The notes: generated by a model from the sequence alone, not told the origin. Shown: positions 8,204-17,349, counted from the stretch's first letter. The stretch: 64,000 nt of DNA from JBKQVT01 sp052139835 (GCA_052139835.1 JBKQVT010000132.1:22496-86495); one strand, 5' to 3'. A program made the numbers and translations.

Positions 8204-9520
8204 TCAACGGGCTATACACAGGCTTGGCAGCGACTTTTGAAGCTTCTTGACGCCTGCGTCGGTTACCCTCGTTCCGCGAAGTCCCAAAGCTGCGAGTTGG
8301 GTCAATCCGTTGAGACGTTTCAGGCCGGCGTCCGTGATTTTTGTTTGGTCGAGGAACAGTTCTTCGAGCTGCGTCATTCCCTTGAGGTTGTCGAGCCCGG
8401 CGTCGCTGACACTTGTATATTCGAGATTAATACGTCGGAGTTGGGTTAAGCCCTTCAGTTGTTGCAGTCCGGCGTCGGTGACCTTCGTGCCGGCGAGCCA
8501 CAACACATTGAGTTGGCTCAGTCCCGCCAGGAGTTTTAGCCCGGCGTCGCTGACCTGGGTCTTGCCGAGGTTAAGATAGCGAAGGGCGGCCAGTCCCCTG
8601 AGGTTTTCGATCCCGGCGTCGCCGATCTTGGTTTCATCGAGCGCCAAGGATTCGAGATGGCTCAATCCTTTGAGGTGCCTTAGCCCGTCGTCGCTGATGT
8701 TCGTGCCCAGGAGGTTCAGCCATCGGAGTTCAGTCATTCTTCCCACGTATTGCAGCCCCGCATCGCCAATCATGGTAGCGCCAACGTCAAGCGATTGAAG
8801 TCGGGTCAGGTTCCCCAGGTATTTCAGCCCTGCGTCGCCGACTTCGGTGTAGCCGAGACTCAGCCCTTGGAGGCCGGTTAATCCTTCCAGATGCTTCAGC
8901 CCGGCATCTTTAATCCCGGTCTGGCTGAGGTCCAACTTTTCGAGTTGTGCCATCCCTTCGACATGTTGCAGCCCGGCGTCGTCGAAGCCGCTGTCCGAGA
9001 GGTCCAGGGTTTGAAGCCGGGTCGACTGTTTGAGGTGTATGAGCCCGGCGCCTTTGACCGCGGTGCCCCCGAGATCCAGCATGCGCAGATTCTTCAGGTC
9101 CTTGAGGGCCTCGATGCCCGCGTCGGTGATTCCGGTGTTGCTGAGGTTAAGCTCCCGGAGTCGGGTAAACCGCCCGACCACTTGCAGTCCCGCATCGGTG
9201 ATTTGCGACGCGGAAAGATTGACATTCGTCACGTTGACAAAAAGATCGTCGCCCAACCGCTTCCGTAGCCACACCGGCCCCGGTGGTTGGCTCGTGGTGT
9301 CGTCGGCGTCCTTCTGGTAATCGTAAACCACCGCTCCGCCGAGTTTCTCGATCGCCGCGACGGCCGCCTTCTGTTGCCGCGCCGCCTTCAGCTTCACCGA
9401 GAGCCAGCCCAGGGGAATGGCCGCCAGAAGCATGAGCAAGAAAAGCGACCGCAGCCGGTATTGGTACCAGCGGAGCTTCGGTTGCGGTGCGGCGGGTGGG
9501 GGCGTGAATTCTGGTGCCAT
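8204..9520 (-). CDS. Membrane-anchored leucine-rich-repeat protein
   Basis: 438 residues. A proline-rich N-tail leads into WYQYRLRSLFLLMLLAAIPL, a single transmembrane helix at about residues 22-42 with the arginine-led entry motif common in planctomycete membrane proteins. From about residue 100 to the end there are about 14 tandem 24-residue LRRs, built on DAGLKHLEGLTQLxxLxLxxT and typically ITDAGL or VSDAGL. These would form a curved solenoid, probably a protein-binding surface outside the cytoplasmic membrane. ATG at 9520. The partner is unknown and it stands alone between repeat-rich spacers. Confidence 0.85.
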   Translation of the reverse strand: MAPEFTPPPAAPQPKLRWYQYRLRSLFLLMLLAAIPLGWLSVKLKAARQQKAAVAAIEKLGGAVVYDYQKDADDTTSQPPGPVWLRKRLGDDLFVNVTNVNLSASQITDAGLQVVGRFTRLRELNLSNTGITDAGIEALKDLKNLRMLDLGGTAVKGAGLIHLKQSTRLQTLDLSDSGFDDAGLQHVEGMAQLEKLDLSQTGIKDAGLKHLEGLTGLQGLSLGYTEVGDAGLKYLGNLTRLQSLDVGATMIGDAGLQYVGRMTELRWLNLLGTNISDDGLRHLKGLSHLESLALDETKIGDAGIENLRGLAALRYLNLGKTQVSDAGLKLLAGLSQLNVLWLAGTKVTDAGLQQLKGLTQLRRINLEYTSVSDAGLDNLKGMTQLEELFLDQTKITDAGLKRLNGLTQLAALGLRGTRVTDAGVKKLQKSLPSLCIAR

Positions 9521-9543
9521 TGGTTCGCTTCACTCTTCTCCAT

Positions 9544-9594
9544 TTCCCGCCGGACGCAGCCGGCGGGCGTGGGGCTCATGTAATCCCCAAATCC
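9544..9594. repeat. GC palindrome followed by octanucleotide words
   Basis: 9544-9576 is a near-canonical GC palindrome (CCCGCCGGACGCAGCCGG then CGGGCGTGGGG). AATCCCTA/AATCCCCA words begin at about 9582 and run on to about 9622, inside the 3' end of the next gene, whose last residues (FGNLGI) they encode. Confidence 0.8.
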
Positions 9595-11373
9595 CTAAAT
9601 CCCTAAATTCCCAAATCCCTCTTTTTCCAGATACTCCCGTCCCTGGCGAATCCCCAAGTGGTCCCAGGGCAATACGGCATCGGCCGCGTACGGCTCGTGC
9701 AAAATCTGCTCCACGTTGACGCCGGCGTCAGAAAACGCCTGATGCCAGAGGTCCGCGCGAAGCTGCTCGTTCCAGGCGTCGAAGCGGGCGCCGCGGCGAA
9801 AGGCCAACTCGATGGCCGCAGCCACGCGGCGGTCGCCCCGCGAGAGCACGCCCTCCAGGAGGCTCGACTCGATCGAGTGGCAGCGGACCGTGACGTTGCC
9901 GAATCGTTGCCGGCGGCGGAGGCGCTCGTGGGCGGCGGCGAAATATTCCCGCCGCTGCATGGCCTGCCATTGAAAGGGCGTCTGCGGCTTGGGCACGAAG
10001 TTGGCCACGGCGGCAGAGACGGTGGCGAAGCGGCCGCCGCACTCCTTGCCCAGCCGCGAGACCGTCTCGGCCATGTCGAGGATGCCGTCGAGGTCGGCCT
10101 CCTCTTCGCCGGGCAGGCCGCACATGAAGTAGAGTTTCACGCGGGCGAAGCCGTTGGCCATCGCCCGGCGACAGCCCTCGTAGAGGTCGTCGTTGCTGAT
10201 CTCCTTGCCGATGCGGCGGCGCATCGGGTCCAGCGCGGCCTCGGGCGCCAGCGTCAGGCCGTCGCGGCGGTCGGTGTTGAGCAGATCGCCCAGCAGGGCC
10301 AACTGCTGATTGACCCGCAGGCTGGGCAGCGACACGCTCACATTGAGCGGCCGAAAAGTCTCCTGCAAGCGCCGCAGGAGTTCTTCGATCTGGGGATAAT
10401 CGCCGGTCGAGAGCCCCAAGAGCGAGACCTCGTTATAGCCGGTGTTGCGATAGGCCGCGACGGCCGCGGCGACGATCGTCTCGACCTTGCGGAAGCGGAC
10501 CGGCCGCTTGGTCGTCGTGCTCTGGCAGAAGCGGCATCGCCAGGGGCAGCCGCGCATGATCTCGATCGTGATGCGGTCCTGGACGCACTCGACCTGCGGC
10601 ACGATGGGGGCGGCCGGCAGCGGAAAGTCTTCCAGGTCGGCCACCACCGCCGGCTCGATCCGTTCCGGCACGCCGGAGAAGAGCGGCCGAACCGAGGCCT
10701 GCCGGCCGTCGCCGCCGTATTGCGGCTCATAGCATTGCGGCACGTAGGCATAGGGCAGCCGCCGGGCCATCTCCACCAGCGCCGCGGGGCGCGCCAGGCC
10801 GGCGTCTTTCAACTCCAGCCACAGGTCGCACACCGCCGGCAAGGCCTCTTCACCGTCGCCGAGAAGGAAGAGGTCGATGAAGCGGGCCATCGGCTCGGGG
10901 TTGGCCGCGCAGGGACCGCCGGCGATCACCAGCGGATGCCGGCGGTCGCGCTCGGCGACGGCCAGCGGGATGTTCGCAAGGTCGAGCATGTTCAGCACGT
11001 TCGCATAGCAGAGGTCGTACTGGAGGGTGAAGCCCAGCACGTCGAACTCGGCCAGCGGCGTGAAATCTTCCAGGCTGCAGAGCGGGAGCCCCTGCTCGCG
11101 CAGCAGGGCCTCCATGTCGGTCAGGGGCGCAAAGACCCGCTGGCAACTCCAATCCGGGCGGCCGTTGATGACCGCGTAGAGTACCTGCAGGCCGCAGCAG
11201 CTCATGCCGATGGAGTAGGTATCGGGAAAGGCGAGGCAGAGCCGGCCGCGGACACTCGCGGGGTCCTTGCGGACGGAGTTCCATTCGCCGCCGATGTACT
11301 GCCCCGGGGTCTGCACCCGCGGCAGGATGCGGTCGATGATCGTGGTTCGGAGGTTTTGGTCGGTCATGTTCAA
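9595..11373 (-). CDS. B12-binding radical SAM protein (TIGR03960-like)
   Basis: 592 residues. The N-terminal ~200 residues look like a cobalamin-binding-type Rossmann region (LGFTLQYDLCYANVLNMLDL, VIAGGPCAANPEP, FLLGDGEEALP). The radical SAM core follows with GCPWRCRFCQS, a Cx3Cx2C cluster motif, and later CGLPGEEEADLDGI. The overall pattern matches the TIGR03960-type proteins, often found with a DUF2344 partner; no such partner is seen here. The substrate is unknown. ATG at 11373. The last ~8 codons (EGFGNLGI-stop) are built from the octanucleotide repeat, so the native C-terminus has probably been altered. Confidence 0.85.
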   Translation of the reverse strand: MNMTDQNLRTTIIDRILPRVQTPGQYIGGEWNSVRKDPASVRGRLCLAFPDTYSIGMSCCGLQVLYAVINGRPDWSCQRVFAPLTDMEALLREQGLPLCSLEDFTPLAEFDVLGFTLQYDLCYANVLNMLDLANIPLAVAERDRRHPLVIAGGPCAANPEPMARFIDLFLLGDGEEALPAVCDLWLELKDAGLARPAALVEMARRLPYAYVPQCYEPQYGGDGRQASVRPLFSGVPERIEPAVVADLEDFPLPAAPIVPQVECVQDRITIEIMRGCPWRCRFCQSTTTKRPVRFRKVETIVAAAVAAYRNTGYNEVSLLGLSTGDYPQIEELLRRLQETFRPLNVSVSLPSLRVNQQLALLGDLLNTDRRDGLTLAPEAALDPMRRRIGKEISNDDLYEGCRRAMANGFARVKLYFMCGLPGEEEADLDGILDMAETVSRLGKECGGRFATVSAAVANFVPKPQTPFQWQAMQRREYFAAAHERLRRRQRFGNVTVRCHSIESSLLEGVLSRGDRRVAAAIELAFRRGARFDAWNEQLRADLWHQAFSDAGVNVEQILHEPYAADAVLPWDHLGIRQGREYLEKEGFGNLGI

Positions 11374-11481
11374 GGGGCCATGTTCAATTATGGCAGAGCG
11401 ACCGCGGAGGAAACAGGGGAGGAGGAGGTCGCGACGATTTCTTTCCGCATCTTTCGGCTCCTCACACCCCTTCCAATAAGA

Positions 11482-11487
11482 TATAAT
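11482..11487 (+). promoter_or_regulatory. Candidate -10 element (TATAAT)
   Basis: A perfect TATAAT stands 55 bp upstream of the plus-strand methyltransferase start, in an AT-rich patch of an otherwise GC-rich spacer. No good -35 lies 16-18 bp upstream, so the call is tentative. Confidence 0.3.
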
Positions 11488-11542
11488 AGCGGTGTTGCCT
11501 TAATGCGCCTTTGGTAAGATACGGGTGGCAGGAACAGTGAAC

Positions 11543-12778
11543 ATGAACACGAAACGCTCCCGACACTATATCGCCCTCTTCTTCGTCGCGGCCCTGCTGT
11601 CGGTCCCGGCGGCCGCCTGGGCCCAGGACCGGTCGCGGACCGAGGCCCGCAATAAGATGGTCGATGAGGAAATCGTCGGGGCGGGGGTGAAGAACCCCCG
11701 TGTGATCGACGCCATGCGGAAGACGCTACGGCACGAGTTCGTCCCCCTGCGCGACCGCGCCCACGCCTATCTCGACATGGCCCTGCCCATCGGCGACGGG
11801 CAAACCATCTCGCCGCCCTTCATCGTGGCCTACATGACCGAGGCGATCGATCCGCAGCCCACGGACGTGGTGCTGGAGATCGGCACCGGCAGCGGCTACC
11901 AGGCGGCGGTGCTCAGCCCGTTGGCGCGCGAGGTCTACACCATCGAGATCGTGCCCGCGCTGGGCCACAGGGCGGAGAAGACCTTGCAGCGGCTGGGCTA
12001 CAGCAACGTGCACGTGAAGGTGGGCGACGGCTACCAGGGGTGGCCCGAGCACGCCCCCTTCGATGAGATCATCGTCACCTGTTCGCCGGAGCAGGTGCCG
12101 CCGGAGCTGGTCGCCGAGTTGAAGGAGGGGGGGCGGATGGTCATTCCCGTCGGCCAGCGGTATCAACAGACTTTGTACCTGCTGAAGAAGAGCAAGGGGA
12201 AGATGGTGTCGGAGACCTTGCTGCCGGCCTTGTTCGTGCCCATGACCGGCGCCGCGGAAGAGAAGCGGAAGGTGCGTCCCGATCCGCTGCATCCCAGCTT
12301 GGAAAACGGCGATTTCAAGAAAGTCGCCGGCCGTCCGCCGCAGCCGGTGGGCTGGCACTACGTGCGGCAACTGACGGTCGTCAGCGACGGCCAGTCGCCC
12401 TCGGGCAAGGACTACGTCAGCTTCCGCAACCAGGAGCCGGGCCGCAGTTGCATGGCCCTGCAAGGCTTCGCCGTCGATGGGCGGAAGGTCCCGCAACTGG
12501 ACGTCTCGCTGGTGGTCCGCGGCCGGGAAATCCGCCAAGGTCAAACGCCCCAGGAGCTTCCCGTGCTGAGCATCACCTTCTACGACGAGAAGCGCGCGAC
12601 GCTCCGCGAGGAGGGAGTCTTCGGCCCCTGGGACGGCAGCTTCAACTGGCGGACCGACAGGACGCGGATCGCGGTCCCGGTCCGCGCCCGCGAGGCCATC
12701 CTCCGCATCGGCCTGCTGGGCGCGGTGGGCGAGCTTTCCGTCGACGAAATCGAGCTCAAAGCGGCCCCGAAGAAGTAG
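11543..12778 (+). CDS. pcm: Exported protein-L-isoaspartate O-methyltransferase with C-terminal beta-sandwich domain
   Basis: 411 residues from the ATG at 11543, chosen over the GTG at 11525 because it gives a clean signal peptide (MNTKRSRHYIALFFVAALLS ending AAAWA). The PIMT domain spans about residues 30-235. GDGQTISPPFIVAYM is the isoaspartate-site loop and VLEIGTGSGYQAAVL (about 111-125) is the SAM-binding motif. It repairs isoaspartyl residues in aged proteins using SAM. The ~140-residue C-terminal extension (LENGDF ... SCMALQGFAVDGRKVPQLDVS) resembles a carbohydrate-binding-like sandwich. Export is odd for an enzyme that needs cytoplasmic SAM. Confidence 0.85.
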   Translation: MNTKRSRHYIALFFVAALLSVPAAAWAQDRSRTEARNKMVDEEIVGAGVKNPRVIDAMRKTLRHEFVPLRDRAHAYLDMALPIGDGQTISPPFIVAYMTEAIDPQPTDVVLEIGTGSGYQAAVLSPLAREVYTIEIVPALGHRAEKTLQRLGYSNVHVKVGDGYQGWPEHAPFDEIIVTCSPEQVPPELVAELKEGGRMVIPVGQRYQQTLYLLKKSKGKMVSETLLPALFVPMTGAAEEKRKVRPDPLHPSLENGDFKKVAGRPPQPVGWHYVRQLTVVSDGQSPSGKDYVSFRNQEPGRSCMALQGFAVDGRKVPQLDVSLVVRGREIRQGQTPQELPVLSITFYDEKRATLREEGVFGPWDGSFNWRTDRTRIAVPVRAREAILRIGLLGAVGELSVDEIELKAAPKK

Positions 12779-12804
12779 GGTCGAGCGCAGCGGGAGCAGC
12801 CGTC

Positions 12805-13641
12805 ATGACCTGGCGCAAGATGCGCAACCGGATCGTGCCCCAGCCGCTGGTGCGCTTGCTCCGCGGCGCGCGCTTCGCCGCCCTCGACGCGCTGGATCGC
12901 TGGCGCGGCCGGACCGACGACCTCACGCCGCCGCGCTGCTTGCAGGCCTTCGTCGGCGGGGGCTTCCAGTCGCTGGGCGAAGAGTTCTTCGCCTACCTCA
13001 AAGACCTTTGCCGCCTGCGGCCGGACGAAAGCGTGCTGGACGTCGGCTGCGGCAGCGGACGCATGGCCGTCCCCTTGCTGGGCTACCTGGACGGGCGCGG
13101 CCGCTACGTGGGCTTCGACATCGCGCCCAAGCTGATCCGCTGGTGTTCGGGGCACATCACCCGCCGCAACGCCAATTTCACCTTCCACCTGGCCGACATC
13201 TTCAACAAGCACTACAATCCCCGCGGCGCCTGCCCGGCCTCCCAGTACCGCTTCCCCGCGGCGGACCAGAGCGTCGACCTGGTCCTGGCCACTTCCGTGT
13301 TCACGCACATGCTGGCCGACGACGTGCAGCATTACCTCCGCGAGACCCGCCGGGTGCTCCGGCCCGGCGGCCGCGGGCTGTTGACCCATTTCATCCTCAA
13401 TCCCGAGGCGGAAGCGGCGATCGGTCGCACGCCCGCGGCACTGCAGTTCCGCTTCCCGCTTTCCGACTGTTTCACGACCGACGCGGAGGTCCCGGAGTCG
13501 GCGGTGGCCTACGCCGAAGCGACGCTGCGCGCGATGTACGCCGAGGCGGGCCTGCGGATCGTTGAGCCGATCCGCTTCGGCGGCTGGTCCGGCCGGCCCG
13601 GCGGACTGTCGTTTCAGGACATCGTGCTGATCGGCCCGTGA
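12805..13641 (+). CDS. Class I SAM-dependent methyltransferase
   Basis: 278 residues from the ATG at 12805, preceded by GGGAG. The SAM site is VLDVGCGSGRM, followed by GRYVGFDIAPKLI (acidic residue for ribose), DLVLATSVFTHML and the post-core TRRVLRPGGRGLLTHF. The fold is clear but the substrate is not. The N-terminal ~70 residues are basic (MTWRKMRNRIVPQPLVRLLR), as in many methyltransferases of cell-surface glycan loci. It lies 26 bp after pcm on the same strand and is probably cotranscribed with it. Confidence 0.85.
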   Translation: MTWRKMRNRIVPQPLVRLLRGARFAALDALDRWRGRTDDLTPPRCLQAFVGGGFQSLGEEFFAYLKDLCRLRPDESVLDVGCGSGRMAVPLLGYLDGRGRYVGFDIAPKLIRWCSGHITRRNANFTFHLADIFNKHYNPRGACPASQYRFPAADQSVDLVLATSVFTHMLADDVQHYLRETRRVLRPGGRGLLTHFILNPEAEAAIGRTPAALQFRFPLSDCFTTDAEVPESAVAYAEATLRAMYAEAGLRIVEPIRFGGWSGRPGGLSFQDIVLIGP

Positions 13642-13654
13642 CCGAGCGATGCGA

Positions 13655-14440
13655 TCACGGGCCGAACACTTGCTGATATTGGTGGAGCACCCAAAGGAAC
13701 GCGCACCGCCAGGCGGCGCAATGGGCCGCGAACCAGGTCGTGACGGCCAGCAGTTGAGCCAGGCTGTAGCGGAAGCGCGGCGGCGGGGCCGCCCCAATCA
13801 GCCGGATCGAAACAAACCCATAGGCCGCAAAGGCCCACGCCGTCGAGAACCCCAAGCAGGGAACCGCGACCGCAATCAACGCAGTCTCCCCGGTCAACAC
13901 AACGAGGACGCCGACGATGGAAGCCAGCGTAAGCGAGATGTAGGCAAGGCCGAATTTCCGCGCCATGCGGATGTCCAGCCACAAGATGCCCATGGGCACC
14001 AGCACGCCCACCGCGGACACCGCCAAGAAGACGGCCTCGTAGGCGAGGGCCCCAGGGCCGTGCCAGAAAGCGCTATGAAGAATGGCGCAATACTCCGCCG
14101 CGATCAGCACGCCGCTGAAGATGCCAAAACGAACGAAGTTGTTGTTGCCGCACTGGCCCGGCTGAAAGACCACCAGGCCCATGCTGATCATGCTGTACAG
14201 GAGCAGCGGCGAGAGGGCAGCCGACGCCGGGTACATCAGGAGGTGGCCGGACAACCCCCCGAGTCGCGGCCCGGGGAGGTTCAGGTTAACCAGCAGGAAA
14301 GAGACCACCGGTAACAGGACGCCGGCGAAGAAGAGCGGGGCCCGGACCAGCCGGCTTTGCCCTATGGCCGGGTGCGGCGCGGCTGCGTCATGGGCAGCCG
14401 CCTCCTCCGGCGCTGGTGTTGGAAGCCGATCTTGATCCAC
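13655..14440 (-). CDS. Multi-pass membrane protein, paralogue of the next gene
   Basis: 261 residues with about six hydrophobic helices (for example RAPLFFAGVLLPVVSFLLVN, AVGVLVPMGILWLDI). Near the C-terminus is RFRYSLAQLLAVTTWFAAHC, a conserved amphipathic entry into the last helix. The GTG at 14440 (VDQDRLPTP) is chosen because the adjacent paralogue begins with the aligned GTG VDRSSLPGL. Overall the two share long identical stretches such as VRFGIFSGVLIAAEY. The family is unknown; a tandem duplication is evident. Confidence 0.75.
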   Translation of the reverse strand: MDQDRLPTPAPEEAAAHDAAAPHPAIGQSRLVRAPLFFAGVLLPVVSFLLVNLNLPGPRLGGLSGHLLMYPASAALSPLLLYSMISMGLVVFQPGQCGNNNFVRFGIFSGVLIAAEYCAILHSAFWHGPGALAYEAVFLAVSAVGVLVPMGILWLDIRMARKFGLAYISLTLASIVGVLVVLTGETALIAVAVPCLGFSTAWAFAAYGFVSIRLIGAAPPPRFRYSLAQLLAVTTWFAAHCAAWRCAFLWVLHQYQQVFGP

Positions 14441-14473
14441 GTCGGGTCCCACCAAGCGTCTCCCGTATCGAAG

Positions 14474-15610
14474 TCATTCCCGGTAAAGTTTGCCGATCAA
14501 TTCCGCCTGACCGCCCAGCACCAGGCGCAAAGTGAGCCGCGCGAGCCACTCGACCGGCTTCAGCGCCACGTAGGCCGCATCCGCGGCCAACGGCCGGGCC
14601 AGCAGGGCCGCAAGGGGCGGTCCCACGCGATCATAAACGCGCCGCAGCGCCCGGTGTCCCGCGGGGCTGACGCTGGCCAAGAGCAACTCGAAGGCCTTCA
14701 AGCGCCGCAGTTGATCGTTCACGCGACAGGGCGTCCCGTCGGAAGCAACGTAAGTTTGGCTGCCGACGATCCACGCGTGGCCGCGGGCCGCGGCAGTGCA
14801 GACGAAGCAGTGGTGCGGGGGCGTGGTGGGCAACCGCGAGTATTCGTGGAGCATCAGGAGATACGAAGCCCGCCAGGCGCCGCAATGGGCTGCAAACCAA
14901 GTGGTCACCGCAAAGAGTTGGGCGAGGCTGAAGCGGAAGCGCGGCGGCTGGGCCGCCCAAATCAGCCGGGCCGAGACGTAGGTATAGGCCGCAAACGCCC
15001 AAGGCGTCGAGCACCAAATGCAGACAATCAAGGCCACCTCGAACCCGATGCCGCGCGTCACCACGCCGAGGAACAGACCGATGACCGCAATTGCCATCGA
15101 GAGATACGCATGGCCGTATTTGTCCGCCACGTGGCTGTCGAGCCACAGGATGCCCATCGGCACCACAGCCGCGAGCACGAACAGCACGAGGGGAAGTACC
15201 GGGCTGATCGAGGCAAATTCGCCGTAGCAGAGAACCTCTAGAATGGCCGCATACTCCGCCGCGATTAGCACGCCGCTGAAGATGCCAAAACGAACGACGT
15301 TGCTCTTGCAAAAACGGGCCGGCCGAAACACCACGAGGCTCATGCTGATCATGCAGTACAGGAGCAACGGCCAGAGGGGCAGCGATGGCGGGCATGATAG
15401 GAGGAGCCCCGCGTAATCGATCAGCCTACCCGACTGCCACTCGGGGCCGTCCAGGTTCACCAGCAGGAAGCAGACCGACGGCAACACCACCCCAGCGAAA
15501 AACAGCGCCGCCCGGACCACCCGGTTATTCACCATGGCCTGGCGCGGCCCGGGCGGGGCACCGCAGAACGGTTCGTATGGCGTTAAGCCTGGGAGAGAAC
15601 TCCGGTCCAC
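14474..15610 (-). CDS. Multi-pass membrane protein with soluble C-terminal extension, paralogue of 13655-14440
   Basis: 378 residues from the GTG at 15610, which has GAGGA 9 bases upstream and aligns with the paralogue's GTG. The ~250-residue membrane part matches the neighbour helix by helix (ALFFAGVVLPSVCFLLVN, VRFGIFSGVLIAAEY, RFSLAQLFAVTTWFAAHCGA). It then adds about 115 residues, mostly soluble, containing HHCFVCTAAARGHAWIVGSQ. The tail is missing from the shorter copy, so one copy lost or gained it. The function is unknown. A TTG start at 15685 would give an unlikely extension. Confidence 0.75.
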   Translation of the reverse strand: MDRSSLPGLTPYEPFCGAPPGPRQAMVNNRVVRAALFFAGVVLPSVCFLLVNLDGPEWQSGRLIDYAGLLLSCPPSLPLWPLLLYCMISMSLVVFRPARFCKSNVVRFGIFSGVLIAAEYAAILEVLCYGEFASISPVLPLVLFVLAAVVPMGILWLDSHVADKYGHAYLSMAIAVIGLFLGVVTRGIGFEVALIVCIWCSTPWAFAAYTYVSARLIWAAQPPRFRFSLAQLFAVTTWFAAHCGAWRASYLLMLHEYSRLPTTPPHHCFVCTAAARGHAWIVGSQTYVASDGTPCRVNDQLRRLKAFELLLASVSPAGHRALRRVYDRVGPPLAALLARPLAADAAYVALKPVEWLARLTLRLVLGGQAELIGKLYRE

Positions 15611-15692
15611 GTGCGATGGTCCTCGTCGTGAAGCGGGCGAATCCTGCCGCCGACCATTGTAGCCTGCCGCGGCCGGAGGCAACAAGCAAACG

Positions 15693-15716
15693 CCCCCCGG
15701 ACGCAGTCCGGGGGCT
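15693..15716. terminator. Strong GC hairpin, candidate terminator
   Basis: CCCCCGGAC-GCA-GTCCGGGGG stem followed on the plus strand by CTTTTCC and on the minus strand by GCGTTTGCTT. It lies between the minus-strand rodA-like gene and the membrane-protein pair, so it may end the rodA transcript. Confidence 0.5.
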
Positions 15717-15723
15717 TTTCCAA

Positions 15724-15749
15724 TTCTCTAATCCCCAATCCCTAATCCC
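15724..15749. repeat. Short TAATCCC word array
   Basis: CTAATCCCCAATCCCTAATCCC at about 15726-15747, directly after the rodA stop; a shorter relative of the octanucleotide arrays elsewhere. Confidence 0.6.
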
Positions 15750-16874
15750 TCACTCCGCCTCCCAGCGGAACGGCTCGTTCGTGATTTCATAGCCCGGCCG
15801 CATGCCCACGTTCACCAGCAGCCCCAAGGCCAGGGCGCTGGCCAGCAGCGACGAGCCGCCATAGCTGACCAACGGCAGCGGCAGGCCGGTGACCGGCAGC
15901 AGGCCGAGGTTCATCCCCATGTTGATCAGCGCCTGCAGCGCGATCGTGGCGGTCAGGCCCACCGCCACCAGCCGGCCGAAGGGCTCGCGGGTGGCCGCGG
16001 CAATCGCCAGTCCCCGCCAGGCCAGCACTCCGTAGAGCACCACCACCAGGGCCAATCCCGGCAGCCCCAGCCGCTCCTTGATGACGCAGAAGATGAAATC
16101 GTTTCGCGCCTCGGGCAGGCGATAGACGGCCGGGTCCTCGGTGGGCTGGCCGGCCAGCAGGCTCCCCCACGGCCCGCCCAGGGAAAACATCCGCTTGGCC
16201 TGGTGGAGGTGGCCGGCGGCCTCGATGCGGGGCTGACGATCGGCCGGCGGCTGATCCAGCAGCGCCGCGATCCGCGCCTTGTGCTGCCGGCTCATCCCGG
16301 TCCACAGCAAGGGCGTCATCAGCAACCCGGCCGCCGCGAGGATCGCCAGGTCGCGCCGCCGCGCCCCGGCGGCAAAGAGCATCACGAAGAGCACCAGGAG
16401 GAAGAGCATCGCCATGCCCAGGTCGGGCTCGGTCAAGACCAGCACCAGCGGCACCAGCCCCAGCATCAGCGGCAACAGCAAGCCGCCCAGCCGCCGATAG
16501 GTCTGGCGATACATCAAGTAGCGGGCCAGGGCCAGCACGAAGGCCACCTTGGCAAACTCGGAGGGCTGAAAGCCGATCGGGCCCAGCGGAATCCAGCGAT
16601 GCGTGCCGTGGATGAGCGGAAAGAAGGGGGCCGCCAACAGCAACCCCAGCGACGCCAGAAACAACAGGTAGCTCCACCGGCACAGCACGCGGTAGCTGGG
16701 CACCGCGGCCGCCGCCAGGGCGATCAGGCCGAGCACCGACCAGGCGATTTGCCTGTGGAAGTAATGCCCGCCGCTGGCGTCGAAATCTCCGCAGCGGGCA
16801 ATCGCCAACCAGCCCAGGAGGACCAGGGGGACGGCCGCCGCCGGAATCGACCACGGCACTCGCTTCGCCCACAT
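15750..16874 (-). CDS. rodA: Peptidoglycan glycosyltransferase RodA/FtsW family (SEDS)
   Basis: 374 residues from the ATG at 16874 (MWAKRVPWSIP), with about 10 transmembrane helices. SEDS signatures are GTHRWIPLGPIGFQPSEFAK (SEDS loop with the conserved QPSE), LTEPDLGMAML (extracellular EPDLG with the catalytic-type Asp), and near the end GLPLPLVSYGGSS. RodA polymerises glycan strands during cell elongation with a class B PBP. No PBP or mreBCD lies in the window. RodA is favoured over FtsW by length and the LGPIGFQPSE context, but I cannot exclude FtsW. Upstream in-frame starts read through repeats and were rejected. Confidence 0.85.
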   Translation of the reverse strand: MWAKRVPWSIPAAAVPLVLLGWLAIARCGDFDASGGHYFHRQIAWSVLGLIALAAAAVPSYRVLCRWSYLLFLASLGLLLAAPFFPLIHGTHRWIPLGPIGFQPSEFAKVAFVLALARYLMYRQTYRRLGGLLLPLMLGLVPLVLVLTEPDLGMAMLFLLVLFVMLFAAGARRRDLAILAAAGLLMTPLLWTGMSRQHKARIAALLDQPPADRQPRIEAAGHLHQAKRMFSLGGPWGSLLAGQPTEDPAVYRLPEARNDFIFCVIKERLGLPGLALVVVLYGVLAWRGLAIAAATREPFGRLVAVGLTATIALQALINMGMNLGLLPVTGLPLPLVSYGGSSLLASALALGLLVNVGMRPGYEITNEPFRWEAE

Positions 16875-17349
16875 TGCTGCCTTCACGGCCGGGATTGTAA
16901 AGGGGGAAGGCGGCTGGCGGAAGGGCAGGGGGGAAATTAGGGGCCAGGAGCCCGGGGGCCAGGGATTGGAGAAGGCGGAGGGCGGAGGGCGGAAGGGGGA
17001 AGGAGACAGAAGGATGAAGGATAAAGGATGAAAGATGAATTTCCACCCCCACGCCCACCGGCCGCGCCCGGTGGGAAGGGCGATGCGAGACGGCGAGACC
17101 ATCCAGGGCCATGTTATAGTACAGTGCGTTTATTATCATACTGATATATCTTGCAGCGATGCCTGTTGTCCCCGTGTGTCCAGCGGCGGAAGAGTCAACT
17201 CGCCACAGGGGCGGCGCTTATCCTGCCTTCCTGGGCCGCAAAAGTCCCTCAAGTCACCCAGCCTACTTGATTTCCATTTTCACAGTGTTATCTTTAAGCG
17301 CTTGGGAACCTGGTGTTTTTCTTTGGCCTGGAGCAAGGAGAAAACTGTC
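16875..17349. repeat. Long intergenic region with composite repeat
   Basis: No gene seen in 475 bp. 16905-16960 is purine-rich (GGGGCCAGGAGCCCGGGGGCC). 16962-17040 is an inverted pyrimidine-block repeat and 17047-17077 an inverted GC palindrome. 17105-17160 is an unusually AT-rich island (TTATTATCATACTGATATATC) between divergent genes and is the likeliest place for the promoters of rodA and the TIGR03000-type gene, though no clean -35/-10 pair stands out. Confidence 0.7.

Noticed and set aside
17035..17349. Upstream extension of the TIGR03000-type gene
   Set aside because: Reads through a repeat and an AT-rich promoter-like zone; the ATG at 17350 has AAGGAG and a signal peptide.
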